Shown piece by piece: positions 46,301-57,047 of a stretch of 64,000 nucleotides of DNA (positions are counted from its first letter, which is position 1; each line of letters starts with the position of its first letter). Origin of the DNA: Cytospora piceicola (Eukaryota > Ascomycota > Sordariomycetes > Diaporthales > Cytosporaceae); assembly GCA_023375675.1 (NCBI GenBank), contig JALQBC010000005.1:1302001-1366000 (forward strand), read 5' to 3'. A program made the position numbers and the translations under genes. The notes beneath the pieces are model-generated. The model searched no databases and was not told where the DNA came from. It saw nothing but the letters and a program-made list of their open reading frames with translations.

Positions 46301-47348
46301 GGGTCAGCACTTGTTTCCGGGTTGGGGCGGAAGGGAGCACCCTCGAAGGTACGCGGGCCCGCCAGGTGCTGTTCCCAACTATGTTCTGATATGCTCTGAG
46401 TCTCCACCACGTCGGAGAACCGGACTCCCTTCTTCTGCGAGTCGGGCGTTTCACCTGCAGCCGAGTGCGCTCTGGCATGTCGAGTCACAGGCTCACTATT
46501 GTGTAGCTCATGTCCAGACGCTACAAAGGAGACAGCAATGCTATCCGAATTCCGCCGACGATGTGGCGCGTAGTGCATCGGGCTCGGCGAGCCCATCGGC
46601 GGGAGACGCGGCGTGGAATTCGGCACGGGGACTTCGAAATGGAGCGCAGGTGGCCTGGGCGTCAATAACGCAATGGGATCCTCACTACCCTCACTCACGT
46701 CCGCGTTGTTCCCCTCCTCAGTCGAGACCATCGAATCATCTGTGTAGACAACCTCGATTCCCATCTCCGCTAGCACGGATCTGAACTTGTCCAGCAGCGT
46801 GTCCTCGCCCCTCTGTCCACCGATGCGGAACAGCAGGCGCGATATGTGCGGCACGTCCTCGGAGTCGTAGCCATGCTTCGGGAGGACCTCATCGGCAGCG
46901 GTGAAGAGCGCATTGGTAGGGAGGCGCTCGCGCTCGGGAAGGGAGGCAAGGATTTCCTCGCCGGTAGCGACGATCTCGTGGAGGATCGTAATGTCTGTTG
47001 CGCACAAGTTTTGTAAGTAACCGAGGGCGCAATAAGGTATTAGACCAGAGCAAGGTGATATTTACCGTCATTGCTGTAGTATGGCTCTGGTCTGCTGCGT
47101 GGCGGTATAGGGGATGGACGACCATTGTCGCTTCCTCCATCCCCATTCCCGTCGGGGATAGGTGTATCGTCGCTTTCGCGGTGCATGGGGAAGGCGGCCT
47201 TTCTAAGCTCGATGTCGCCAGTCGGGCTAAATAGGACCTGGATCTCGCTAAAGGTGGACTCGGTCGTCTCTCTTTCATCTGGTGGACTCGACTCTGTTGC
47301 TGTAGAAGGAGAGCCTCCTCTATTATGGGAGGCTGGAACGGGTAGCAT
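43324..47348 (-). CDS. Sfi1-like centrin-binding spindle pole body protein
   Basis: Two exons, 47348-47066 and 46994-43324, join in phase (YYSND then DITILHEIVATGEEIL) for 1317 residues. An N-terminal conserved helical segment (ITILHEIVATGEEILASLPERE) precedes a disordered acidic region of several hundred residues. From about residue 480 a long helical region carries spaced Trp motifs typical of Sfi1, such as KCFTAWLGEGERDEAES, RWRGEARVQERA, RWYCEWRLVL and HWRDVRRQEWQRRM. In Sfi1 each such repeat binds one centrin (Cdc31) molecule to make the half-bridge filament for spindle pole body duplication. A poly-Gly run (about 43615-43650) precedes a C-terminal Pro/Ser/Arg region that could be a kinase target. 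The Sfi1 call rests on the repeat pattern and layout. Confidence 0.8.
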
Positions 47349-48208
47349 TTGCGAAGAGGGCGAGTGCGCTTCGGATACATGTCGAGGAAAGCTTCGAGAA
47401 GAGGGAGACGGAGGGTCAGGTCAAGCAAGAAAGTTCGCGGTTCAAGGCGTGTTTGCGATGCGACGACTGAGGCGAGGCCGAGTTGAGGAGCGCGCAATGG
47501 CAACTCAGCTCGTTGTAGCTATAGGAGGACTAAGGCAGTCGAGAAGAATAGTGGTATACGGATGCATTGAAGAGTTGCCACACTGCAGTGGTAAGGAGTG
47601 AAGGAATGGGGAAAAACAATGGAAGCAGAGTGGATTTGGTTAATAGCGACGACAAAGGAAGAAACAATTGCGGAGGCGGCGCGTTACTCTAGACGTGCAG
47701 ACGTGCATGTTACAGGAGGATCGCGTAGCTCGAAAAGAGGGTAGCGTTCTGGGTCAAGTTCGCGCCGGGAGCTTGAGGAGATATGGCTTGGCCGCTTCCG
47801 CTTGCCGCTTGGCTGAGGTCCACTGTTATCCAGCCTCAAACTTTTCCGAATCAAGGATAGTCTGATTCGGCACCTCTGGTAGTTGGCCCCCCCCCCTCCC
47901 TTTGCTACATGTAACCCTGAGGTACCTAAGGTAACCCTACAAAGGGTCCCAGCGACAGCCAAAGCAACCGGTTCACAACATCGACACCACCAAACTACAC
48001 GCTCTCTTACATACTGTACGACTCAAGGTACTTACTTACTTGCGGGGAGTTCGTGACTATCGTCTTGACCTGCCCTGTCCCTGTGACTACTTCGCTTTCG
48101 GAACGCCCAAGCCTCCTCCTCTCCTGAGTGGTCGGGCCAAGGGTGTGTGCGTGTGTGTTTGGTCCGTCGTCACTGTCGTATAGCATAGCGCGGGAGGAAC
48201 AAGTCAAC
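47349..48208. other. Divergent promoter region of the Sfi1-like and NDUFAF8-like genes
   Basis: About 860 bases. It contains a poly-C run near 47888-47897, a GGTACCTAAGG motif near 47922 and a TACTTACTTACTT run near 48028. Short frames here have no recognisable product. Confidence 0.6.
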
Positions 48209-48521
48209 ATGCAGCCAGCAAAGCCTACGAGGCCAATCCAGAAGTTTGCCGCTGCAGCCTCAAAATGCACTGCTGAGGTGAGTCTTGAAGCCCGAATGAC
48301 TAACAGACAGTTCATCCAGGCCTGAAAGTTGACTCTGTGACGTCTGACCTAGGCTGCTGTTTACGGAAAGTGCATCGTGGCAGACTACAACTCAGTGCAC
48401 AAAGACAAGTGTGCTGCTGAGTTCATGAAGTTGAAGGACTGCTACTTGGTACTTGTTCTTCACCCCCGGTCTTGTCACGTTGGCACTGACGAGTTCTCAG
48501 AAAGCGTACAAGTCGAAATAA
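48209..48521 (+). CDS. Twin CX9C protein, complex I assembly factor NDUFAF8-like
   Basis: Three exons, 48209-48277, 48353-48448 and 48501-48521, join in phase for only 61 residues. The product contains two CX9C motifs: KC-TAEAAVYGK-C and KC-AAEFMKLKD-C, with the first split by intron 1. It ends YLKAYKSK. This spacing is that of the coiled-coil-helix (CHCH) proteins imported into the mitochondrial intermembrane space by the Mia40 pathway. The sequence order and size, including GKC and the F-x-x-L-K/R-x-C pattern, match the NDUFAF8 (C17orf89) family, which helps assemble the Q-module of complex I. Filamentous fungi have complex I, so this role is plausible. No single exon is over 32 codons, so the gene is easily missed. 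Confidence 0.82.
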
Positions 48522-48704
48522 ATATCGGACGTCGCGGAGGCTACGGAAGGTATCACTTGGTCAGCTTGAAGGACGGCGGGCACAGCGTGAGGTCTATCAT
48601 AAATCTTTGTCTTCTACGTTCAATACCCATAACAAATCAACACACATATGATCTCACCAAGTGTTCCCGCGGGGAATTTGGCGAGTTACCAACAACTTCC
48701 TCCT

Positions 48705-51700
48705 TTACAGGTGCAACAACCGCAACAAGAATGTAGCAGCCTGCACCTCCTGGACCTCCTCCGCGATAAAGTTCTTCTCCTGCTCCTTAGGAGCCTCCCC
48801 TTCCACAACCGTAACCTCGTGCTTGTCTATCGGCCTCCGCAGCGCCTTCTCAAGCTGCTGGGATTGGCTGACAAACACATCCTCGATGCCTAGACCGTCG
48901 GGATCAGCCAGCACCTTGTACTCCATCTTGATGTCGTCCGTTGGCTGGAGACCCGCCTTCTTGCGCAGCCTCTGGACTCGGTTGATGACCTCACGAGCCA
49001 GACCTTCAGCCTTGAGCTCAGGGTAGATCTCGCAGTCCAGGATGGTCAGGACCTCGTTGTCGGTGTTGACTTCCGAGCTCTTGGTGGATTCGTCCTCCTT
49101 AATTCCGCGGCGAACAACCAGGTCGCCTTCGATCAGCTCGATGCCGGCCACCGTGATCTTGCCAGAAGACACGAAGTCCTTGACCTGTTCGCTGGTGACG
49201 GACGGAAGGCCCTTCTTCACCTTGGCCATGTCCTTCTTCAGCTTCTTGCCGAGCACTGGCCAGTCGGCCGTAACGCTGTATTGGACGTTGTAGGCCGCCT
49301 CGTCGGAGGTAAGAATCAGCTCGTGGACGTTGAGCTCCTCTGCGATGTAGCCCTCCAGGGAGCGGACATCTTCGAGGTAGGTCGGGTCGGAGTGAATAAC
49401 GGCCAGAGTCTTGAGGGGTGTCTTGACTCCGATGGCTCTCCGCTCACGGGATACTCGGGCCAGGTCGATGATGGTCTTCATCCGGCTGACTCTCCGCTCG
49501 ATCTCGGGGTTGAACAGCTCCTTTCGTACCTCGGGGTACTTCAAGAAGTGTACACTTCGTGGGTCCTCCTCGCGCAGGTTCTCGGGGATGTGCGGCAGCA
49601 GTCTGAGGTAGATAGTGTCGGTCAGGAAAGGCATGAAGGGGGCCAGGCCTCGGCAAAGAGTGTAAAGCACCTCAAACAACGTGTTGAGAGCATGTTTGGT
49701 ATCCTCGATGCCGTTCTCTCCCTTGAGTCGCTTCCGGTTGAACCGAATGTACCAGTTCGTAGTGTCGTCGATGAGTCCAAGCAATCTAGGGGTGACGGTG
49801 TACAAACGGTAACCGGCCATTTCTTGGTTGACGTACTCCAACAGACTCTGGCAACTTGCAAGAATCCACTTGTCCATGACGTTGGAATTCGTAGACTCCA
49901 TCGTAGGGTCCCACAAGTAGTCCACGCCCTCAATCTTCTTCAGGAGCGCAACTTGGGCGTTGAAGAAGTTGAAGCTGTTCCACAGAGGCAGTGATACCTT
50001 TTGCACAACCTCCTTGACGCCAGCCTCCTTGAAGCGGAGGGGCTCTGCCCTGACCACGGGCGAGTTGATCAGGTACATGCGCAGGGCATCGCTACCGTAC
50101 TTCTCCATCACAATAGACGGGTCAGGGTAGTTCTTCAGACGCTTAGACATCTTCTTACCATCTTCCGCAAGCACAATTCCGTTAACCACACAGTTTTGGA
50201 AAGGCATCTTGCCGAAAAGATGTGTGCCCATGACGACCAGAGTGTAAAACCATCCTCGAGTCTGATCCAGGCCCTCGGCGATGAAGTTGCCCGGGAAGGA
50301 CTTGTGGAACTTGTCCTGGTTCTCGAAGGGGTAATGTTGACTGGCGAAAGGCATGCTTCCAGACTCAAACCAGCAATCGAACACTTCCTCGATACGCTTG
50401 AGTTGGCCCTTGCCCTGCTTGCTAGGGATGGTGATGTGGTCGATCTTGTCACGGTGGATGTCGGTGAGCTCCCCCTCGTAGCCGCTCAATTCCTTGAGCT
50501 CTGCGATACTGCCCACACAAATGCGCTCCTCGCCATCGTCACTCGTCCAGATAGGGATGGGGGTGCCCCAGTATCGGTTTCGAGAAACGTTCCAGTCCCT
50601 AGCGTTCGTGATCCAGTTGGCGAATCGCTTCTCTTTGACGAATGCTGGTGTCCAGTGGCTGGTCTCAATCTCCTCAAGCATCTTAGGTACGATATCCGTG
50701 ATGCGGATGAACCAGGAAGGAACAGCACGGTAGATCAGAGGAGTGTCAGAGCGGGGACACATAGGGTAGCTATGCCTCAGCTGGGACTCAACGACTACCC
50801 TGCCCTTGGCCTTCAGGGCCTTAAGGATATGTTTGTCGGCCTCCTTGACGTGCATTCCCTCGAACTCCTTGACCTTTGAGGTATAGCGACCAGTTTCGTC
50901 AAGGGGGTCCGGTGGAGGCCGGCTTTCCGTCACGATGCCGGCATCCTGTGCAATAGCGAAATCGTCCTCACCAAAGGCGGGGGCTTGGTGTACAATGCCG
51001 GTACCACTGTCATCCGTGACATAGGTACCGTTCAGGACCTTGAATGCGACATCCTTGAACTCCTCGTAGTAGTAGTCGAACAGGGGCTCGTACTTCCAGC
51101 CGAGCATGTCCTTGCCCTTGATCTTCTCGACAATCTTGAACTTGGCCTTCTTTGGGTCCTTGTAGAGGGTCGTCAAGAGCTTCTCGAGGAGAACGTAGTT
51201 CTCTCCTGACTTCTCATCGAGAATCTTGACGTACTCGAAATCGGGGTGAACACACAGGCCCAAGTTGGTAGGCAGGGTCCAAGGTGTTGTCGTCCATGCC
51301 AACAGCTTCGTCTGGGGGTCGTTTACCAGGGGGAACGACACGACCACTGCGGGGTCTGTAACATCTTGATAGTTTTGGTTTGATTCGAAGTTGCTGAGGG
51401 AGGTCGTCAAGACGGTACTGTAGGGCATAACTCGGTGTCCCTGATAAACCTGACCCTTGTCAAAGAGAGTCTTGATTGCCCACCATTCCGACTCCATGAA
51501 GGTGACGTCCATTGTCTACTTCCCAGTTAGTCGCACCCTCTCGTCGAACAGCCCTCGGAATAGGCGCACCTTGTAGTCATTGTCGAAATCAATCCATCGT
51601 CCAAGACGCTCGATGGTCTGTCTCCATTCTGTAGCATATCTCATGACAATGGCTCTGCACTCTGCGTTGTAGTTGGCGAGCCCCATCTCCATGACGGCTT

Positions 51701-52117
51701 GCTTGCCGGAGATGTTGAACTTCTTGTCGATCTCGTGCTCGATGGGCAGGCCGTGCGTATCCCAACCGAAGCGTCGCTCGACATGGTAGCCCTTCATCGA
51801 CCAGTATCTTGGGATAATGTCCTTGATTGTGGAGGCAAGCAAGTGGCCATAGTGGCTGTATTGTTTTAGCACGTGTCTGGCGCGACTGGGCGCGTGTATG
51901 TAAACCTACGGGAGACCGGTCGCAAACGGAGGACCATCATAAAATGTGTAGTTCTCTCGACCTTCGGAAAGTTTTACCTGAGCAAATATGGTCAGCAAAC
52001 CGTCTTAAAACAGCTTCTGTTTGCGAGAGCAGTGCACACCTGTGTCTCGAAGGCCTTGATTTCCCTCCATCTCTGGATGATCTCCAGCTCCTCCTTGGGA
52101 AAGTTGATGGAGGCCAT
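48705..52117 (-). CDS. ILS1: Isoleucyl-tRNA synthetase, cytosolic
   Basis: Four exons, 52117-52040, 51977-51910, 51855-51570 and 51515-48705, join in phase for 1080 residues, the normal size. Class I signatures are clear: the HIGH-type motif is HYGH in GLPHYGHLLASTIKD (assembled across intron 2) and KMSKR in GKKMSKRLKNYPDPS. The editing domain shows WTTPWTLPTN and the GTGIVHQAPAFGEDD segment. RFGWDTHGLPIEHEIDKKF is typical of eukaryotic cytosolic IleRS. It charges cytosolic tRNA-Ile and hydrolyses Val-tRNA-Ile. There is no presequence. The stop lies 183 bases from the stop of the convergent NDUFAF8-like gene, so their 3' ends probably overlap. Confidence 0.95.
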
Positions 52118-53019
52118 GTTGGGCTGAATCAATGGGTTGTGTTCTCGATTGGGCAAAGAAAGGACAATGCCAGGAATGGTCGATCGAGAGTCCGTTCCCA
52201 AGCTGTTCTTATCCCCAGTGCGTTGTTGTTGCTTGAGTCACTGGCCGAGGTGAAGCGCTGCCAAAGGATGATGACTCTGAATTGATCACCAGCCGGAAGT
52301 TTTGGAGGGGCAGAATTTCAAAATCGCGGGATACTTAGGTAGCTTCGGGGGTTAATTGTCAGCGGCTAGGCCCCTTCGAGTAATACTCCGTATAGTACAG
52401 CAGTTGGCTCAGCTGCCAGAAGAGCTGTCACAGACCTGGATCCCAATTAGAAACATCGATTCGGAAGTAAAATGCTCGTATCTTCAAAGATCTCCTCTTT
52501 CCTCCGGTACCTTACAAGCCAGAATATCTCATGGTCTTCCGCACTGGTTACTGAACTTAGCAGGAGACTGCGTGGATAAAGCCTTTCCCAATTAGGCATT
52601 ACTTTAGGGAGCTGCCGTCTTGCCTGCCGAGTGGATTCCTATCAGGGGTTCCTTGCAGTCATGTTGACCGTCGCTCCATGCAACTTGCAGGCAGTTAGCC
52701 TTGCCCAAAACATAAACAATGCCGGTCAACCGCAACACCCTATTCAGAGCTGCCGACCAAGCTCAAAGGGAATGACAGAACAACTGCTCTTTTTCTTTTG
52801 AAGGCTCACTGTCTGACTTTCACAAGACACTACCATATCCCAAGGCGAGATTAATGTGTGACTTCATCAGCTGTCCACCGCTCTAACTCACACCCCGGTG
52901 CTCACCAGTTCTTATTGCCCTACTGCGGCTCACGGCTTCGGGTTCCCCCCTCTTTGGGCAGTCCCTTGAGACTGGCTTGACCTCATCCACTCCTGTCGAC
53001 AGCCACAACTTGTCGCACC
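52118..53019. other. Divergent promoter region of ILS1 and HYM1
   Basis: About 900 bases between divergent starts. It holds a C/T-rich leader before 53020. No repeat, coding frame or RNA gene was recognised. Confidence 0.6.
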
Positions 53020-54381
53020 ATGTCTTTCTTATTTGGCCGAAACAGGGCACGGCCCAGCACTGTTGACTTGCCCAAGCAAGCAAAGGAATATGTCACTAAA
53101 TTAGACGGTCCATCTGGCCCAGCAAAGGTAATGAGAAAGCGTGCTCACTACCCCGACCCCGACGGCAACTTGACAGCCTCAGCTCCGACCAGGATCATAC
53201 TGAAGCAACGCAAGACTTACTTGGAATGGCAACTGACACGATGGACTCCGACCAGGCAGAGGAGCTTGCGAAAACTCTCAGTCAGATGAAGCTGATACTG
53301 CAGGGCACGCAAGGTATGTTCTTGCATCCCACCGTCCTCTGGCTCGATATTTGTTAGAAGGCTGACTCAGAGCCTTCAGAGACCGAAGCGAGCCCCGAGC
53401 AAGCATTCCAGCTGGTCACAGGAATGATCGAAGAGGATTTCCTGTACCAGCTGGCGGTAAATCTGTGGAAACTACCATTTGAGGCGCGGAAGGACGCACA
53501 GTTCATCTTTAGCTCTGTCTTCCGATTCCGACCAGCCACTGCCTCACCGAAATCCGACCCCGTCGCGCTGAGCTGGGTAGTCAATAACAGACCACAAGTC
53601 CTCATCGAACTATGCAAAGCATATGACCACAAGGAGAGCGCAACTCCGGCCGGTTCGGTACTGCGGGAGGTACTGAAGAACGAGGCAGCCACTGCTGTGA
53701 TCCTGTACGATGATGGCGAAGAGCAAGGCTCAAGCTCCAAGGGTATCATGGGCATCGACCAAGACAGGCCCCAGTCCGGCAACGGCGTGTTCTGGCGGTT
53801 CTTCGGTTGGATCGACAAGAGCTCTTTCGAGGTCGCAGCGGATGCGTTCACGACATTCAGGGCAAGCTTCCATCTGCCACTCGTCTATAGGTTACAATTG
53901 CTGATGTCGACAACAGGAAATCTTGACCAAACACAAGGATATTATCCCCAGATATCTGGCGGTCAACTTCGATATGTTTTTCGACAAATATAACCACGTT
54001 CTAGTGCAATCCAACAGCTATGTTACGAAGCGCCAATCCATCAAGCTTCTGGGCGAGCTGCTCCTCGACCGTTCGAACTATAACATCATGACCGCGTACG
54101 TAGACAGCGGCGAGCACCTCAAGATCTGCATGAACCTCCTTCGTGACGACCGAAAGATGGTACAGTACGAGGGCTTCCACGTGTTCAAGGTCTTTGTGGC
54201 CAACCCACACAAGTCTATCCCCGTGCAGAAGATTCTGCTGATGAACCGCGACAAGCTTCTCACTTTTTTGTCGCACTTCCTCGAGGACCGGACGGAGGAT
54301 GAGCAATTCATCGATGAAAAAGAATTCCTCATCAAGCAGATACGCAATATGCCATCGCATCCTGTGCCGCCTCAGCGATAG
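53020..54381 (+). CDS. HYM1: Mo25-family scaffold protein HymA/Hym1
   Basis: Exons 53020-53127, 53256-53313, 53380-53861 and 53917-54381 join in phase for 370 residues. The start MSFLFGR is followed by armadillo-like helical repeats. Strongly conserved stretches include RHK-type LTKHKDIIPRYL, YVTKRQSIKLLGELLLDRSNYNIM, EGFHVFKVFVANPHKS and DRTEDEQFIDEKEFLIKQI. Mo25 proteins activate germinal-centre kinases and act in the Ndr/Orb6 morphogenesis (RAM/MOR) pathway. The Aspergillus orthologue hymA is needed for conidiophore development. The third intron starts with GC (AGG then GCAAGC), 55 nt long, and this junction restores the conserved Phe-Arg-Glu-Ile-Leu-Thr-Lys. No canonical GT donor in the region keeps the frame without inserting non-conserved residues. 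Confidence 0.93.
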
Positions 54382-55024
54382 GTATGAAGGGGCGGTAACA
54401 GTGCGGGCTGGGGTTACAGCACCAGCGCAATCTTACTCACTCAGTACGATGATGGCAGGGGAAGAAAAATGTTTTACACGCAACCTTTACACTTCGGCAA
54501 AGATTTCCCGTGCACGGTGTTGGAGGTAGTTTTGTTGCTAACAATCTGCGGCTTATGATTGGCATTGATGACTGACAGGTTGGGAGGAGCTGACGAGGCG
54601 TTTTCTCTTGTGGCTCAGCCAATTCAGCGACCACATCATACGCAAGCATGCATTTCATACGGCGTTAAGGAGACGAGGCACTTTTATGACGAGTAAATTA
54701 CCTTTCTCGTAGGGTTTACAACTATACATGTGTCAGGATGGTTATTGATCATTCCATGGCTAGCCTGGGGTGTAGCTAATTAACAATTTTAAATCAAAAA
54801 CAAATCAGGCTTTGCTTAAGGCTATCTACATACGATGTCGAAAAGTCCTACATTGGCCGTTAAGCTAGAAGTGATGCTTCGTCCGATCTCATGGGGGTGA
54901 TTATGCTGATTTTGAAGAATACCGAACGCGACCTGCAAGTCCGACAATATCGAGGGAAGGCATCTTGCCCTCTCAAGTATCGTACAGGTCGACTGTCCTC
55001 GGAGCTCAAATGCAACCATCTCCG
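54382..55024. other. Convergent 3' region between HYM1 and the dehydrogenase
   Basis: About 640 bases between stop codons facing each other, AT-rich around 54740-54830. No gene or repeat was recognised. Confidence 0.6.
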
Positions 55025-56018
55025 CTACTTCTGCTCGTCCAGCCACTCCTGGTGCTTTGCCTTCCACTCGTCTCTCCACCTCGTCAGTGGTGGTCTTCCC
55101 TCGATGGCATCTGACGCACCCCAGAGCATCCTCTTGCGGTCCTACAAGTAGTAGCACTGTCAGTCTCCACCGCACTCGACATCTCAAGGGCACGAAAACT
55201 CACAAGCTCCTCAGTGACCTGATCATCAGGGCACAGCACCCAGAACTGCCCCTCGGCCATCTTCTCCTCGAGGTAATCGACGACCTGCTCGGGCCACCAG
55301 GCGCCCTCGGGCTTCTCGGCGCCGGCGCCGGGCTTGTTCCCGCTCAGGCCCGTGAACGCCCAGCCGGGCACGAGCAGGTGCACGCCCAGGTTCTCCTCGG
55401 CGCGCAGGTCGAAGGAGAGGTGCTCGGCGACGGACTTGACGGCGGCCTTGCTGGCGTTGTAGGCCGGGTTGCCGGGGGGGTTGGTGATGCCCTGCTTGGA
55501 GCCGGTGATGACGATGGCGGCCGGGGAGCCCGAGGCCGCGGTGGACTTGACGCTGGGGAGGAAGGTGCTGATGCCGTTGACGACGCCGAAGAGGTTGACG
55601 CCGATGGTGTCCTGGAAGGACTGCGGGTTGTCCCAGGTGGACTTTGTGCCGATGCCCGCGTTGAGGGCCAGGAGGTTGACTTGGCCTGTAGATTCGGTTA
55701 GGCAGTTTTCATGACGAGGGAGGAGGTATTCGGAGAGAATCGGCATGATAGATGAGACGAGATCTCAAACCAACCATTGAAGTCGTGGTCGACCCTGCTC
55801 TTCAAGGTCGCCCAGTCCTCGAGCTTGCTCACGTCGACCTTGATCGTGCCGACCTCGCCCCCGATGTTGCTGAAAGCGGAACCCAGCGTCTCATCGTTCC
55901 AGTCCGCGATCAGGACCTTCATGCCGTAGCCGAAGCATTTCTTTGCCAGGCTGAGGCCGATGCCAGAGGCACCGCCCGTGATGACGGCCGTGTGGCCTGC
56001 TTTGAAAACGGAAGCCAT
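55025..56018 (-). CDS. Short-chain dehydrogenase/reductase (SDR)
   Basis: Three exons, 56018-55775, 55685-55204 and 55141-55025, join in phase for 280 residues. The Rossmann nucleotide motif TGGASGIG lies near residue 15, followed by ADWND after the second strand. Asp there suggests NAD(H) preference. LALNAGIG is the NAG motif, VITGSKQG carries the catalytic Ser, and YNASK gives the Tyr and Lys. So the classical SDR active site (Asn-Ser-Tyr-Lys) is complete. The C-terminus is a basic and acidic amphipathic helix. The substrate is unknown. The gene begins the accessory-looking right part and faces the HYM1 gene. Confidence 0.88.
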
Positions 56019-57047
56019 CAGGAGTTATTGCGGCGTGAGAACAGTCCGGTGTGGATGTCGGATTTTGTATGAGGGGTTGTTGTTGTTGTTCCAGATTGAT
56101 GTCCGAGAGTGGGGGCGATAGTCGAGACTCGGTGACGTCGCTGAGCATACACATAGTGATGCATATTGCTGAGCTAAGCCCAACATATTCGTATCACGTT
56201 CTACATGTAGCCAGGCACACAGAGCAACACTCTTTTGATTAAATGCACCCATCGAGCATGTATACAACTTCATGAACGTCGCTGTAGTGACCTCCGACGA
56301 TCGGATCCCGGGCAGTGACCAGTCACGACAGAGTGGATTTTGAAGACTGCATGCATTGCATATAGGCAAGGCCGTCTGTAAATACTTTTCAGAGGAACAA
56401 AATAACCCAGCTAAAAGTTTTTGATTTCTCAGACAGTTATCAACTTCACTGACGGTCGTAGTTGATTTCGTGCAGAAGTGACTCGCAATTGACGGATTAA
56501 ATAAGTAGTGATACCTCCTGAGAGGGGGGGACGGGGAAAGAATATCCATGCCCCGTCTACATATTTTACCTCTTTGTAATCTCCGCTTGGTTTCAGAATG
56601 TTTTCTTTACTATATTTGTGCATAGGTACATTTGTAAATTTTCAAAAAGTGCTCGGTTAGAGAATGTTGTATAGATCTCGTTGAGTCTGCAAGTCCTTGA
56701 CGATACAAAATACCGACGGTCATAACATTGAACAGACCATTGGTATTGATGTGCGCTGAAAAGACTTGAAACTGCCCAGGTGATGTGGATTTAGCTGGGC
56801 ACAATTCAACAGCCTGGATTTCGAGGAAGAGCTTGGGAGTTACATTTGTAATGTAATAAGCAATGGGACATAACTATTGTGCATATATCGATGCTTCATC
56901 TTTACAGATGTGCTTTCCAGATAACTTGCCATCCTTTGTTGTTGGACATTCAGCTATCGGACCAGTTCATTCTTAGATCTCTAGGGGTGGTCACCCTTGT
57001 CGTTGGCTAGTGTATTGTTTCTGTTCAACATTTACCTAGGTAATTAT
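56019..57047. other. AT-rich intergenic region between the SDR and HET genes
   Basis: About 1 kb containing the SDR promoter and the 3' flank of the HET gene. The part from about 56380 to 57040 is visibly more AT-rich than elsewhere in the window, with runs such as TTTGTAAATTTTC. No element ends, open frame or RNA gene were recognised. Confidence 0.6.

Noticed and set aside
56380..57040. AT-rich interval as a transposon degraded by repeat-induced point mutation
   Set aside because: No element ends, reverse transcriptase or transposase fragments, or paired copies were seen. AT-richness alone is not enough.
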